This document shows positions 41,569 through 41,990 of a DNA stretch of 41,990 nt, piece after piece (the stretch's first letter is position 1; every line of letters begins with the position of its first letter). Under the pieces are notes generated by a model. The model saw only the letters and a list, made by a program, of their open reading frames with translations. It had not been told where the DNA came from and ran no database searches. The translations under genes and the position numbers were made by a program. Source of the stretch: a virus; IMG/VR virus record IMGVR_UViG_3300017719_000036, positions 1 through 41,990 of that record. One strand, written 5' to 3'.

Positions 41569-41990
41569 TGAGCAAATTAGAAGATAGCGTAAACGATTTA
41601 TTAGGTATTGAAAAGAAAAGTGAGGTTGCAATTTCAGACTTTGAACAACCAGCACCAGTACCTAGAACAATAGATGAAAAGAAAGACGATATTGATAATG
41701 ACTATACAAATAGTAGAGACAACTATTATCATTTAATCGACAAAGGTAATGAAGCCATTGAGGGTATATTAGAAATTGCTAAAGAGGGTCAACATCCTAG
41801 AGCATATGAAGTTGCAGGACAATTAATAGGTCAGGTTGCAACAACAGTAGATAAACTACAAGACTTGCAAAAGAAACTAAAAGATTTAAAAGAATTACCA
41901 AAATCAGCTAATACACAAATAAAAAATGCTTTATTTGTTGGTTCTACAAATGAATTACAGAAAATGTTAAATAGGAAAGATGATGATGAA
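41568..41990 (+). CDS. gp16: Small terminase subunit gp16 (T4-like), 3' partial
   Basis: 141 codons are open to the right edge. 'NSRDNYYHLIDKGNEAIEGILEIAKEGQHPRAYEVAGQLIGQVA' and 'DKLQDLQKKLKDLK' form the central coiled coil of gp16, and 'ALFVGSTNELQKML' is the conserved C-terminal box. It is the small terminase that recognises DNA and stimulates the large subunit gp17, expected just beyond the window. Acidic N-terminus as in the family. Confidence 0.9.
   Translation, partial: MSKLEDSVNDLLGIEKKSEVAISDFEQPAPVPRTIDEKKDDIDNDYTNSRDNYYHLIDKGNEAIEGILEIAKEGQHPRAYEVAGQLIGQVATTVDKLQDLQKKLKDLKELPKSANTQIKNALFVGSTNELQKMLNRKDDDE

Noticed and set aside
1-41990. tRNA genes, CRISPR arrays, insertion sequences, integrase or attachment sites
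   Set aside because: No cloverleaf-like segment, regular spacer repeat, transposase or recombinase motif was seen; all gaps are under about 50 nt.

Overview
The window is a stretch of an A+T-rich, T4-like marine myovirus genome. All genes I accept lie on the + strand, packed with 1-26 nt overlaps or short gaps. Virus type rests on recognisable T4 structural proteins: gp8 (baseplate wedge) near the left end, and the neck/tail/terminase run gp13-gp14-(small ORF)-gp15-gp16 at the right end. TATAAATA-like T4 late promoters precede many transcription units. The host cannot be proved from the window. Low GC, AGA-rich arginine codons and the gene content suggest a phage of a low-GC marine bacterium (SAR11-like or picocyanobacterial), with the first more likely in my view.

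Layout. (1) 1-9888: end of a fibre-like protein, gp8, a 2029-aa structural protein, a small ORF and a fibre protein. (2) 9903-21489: a dense modification island. It holds a cupin/JmjC-like oxygenase, five radical-SAM enzymes (four with C-terminal Cys clusters, one with a B12-binding-like N-terminus), three further Fe(II)/2-oxoglutarate (2OG) oxygenase-like proteins and four unrecognised proteins. Embedded in it are two structural-looking proteins: a glycine-rich protein, and a 140-aa protein ending in a striking (Cys-His-x-Ser)x3 tail followed by RGRR. (3) 21512-29309: small tail-associated proteins, a 571-aa fibre and an 1184-aa adhesin. (4) 29312-34918: three tandem copies of a two-gene module (glycine/histidine-rich fibre plus small partner). 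(5) 34954-38963: a second modification island with a 2OG oxygenase, a flavin-dependent tryptophan-halogenase-like enzyme, a prolyl-4-hydroxylase-like oxygenase, a heme oxygenase and a ferredoxin-dependent bilin reductase of PcyX type. (6) 39005-41990: gp13, gp14, a 55-aa ORF, gp15 and the start of gp16.

How it may fit together. Where T4 has only genes 9-12 and wac between gp8 and gp13, this genome carries over 30 kb of adhesin genes interleaved with peptide-modifying-type enzymes under late promoters. My main hypothesis is that the phage post-translationally modifies its own adhesins. The radical-SAM/2OG island would act on the (CHxS)3 tail protein and/or its glycine-rich neighbour, in the style of a RiPP (ribosomally made, post-translationally modified peptide). 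The halogenase/oxygenase pair would act on the glycine-rich fibres or on host metabolites. The heme oxygenase/bilin reductase pair is a separate auxiliary metabolic unit converting heme to a bilin. No tRNA, CRISPR array or insertion sequence was seen, and no intergenic gap exceeds about 50 nt.
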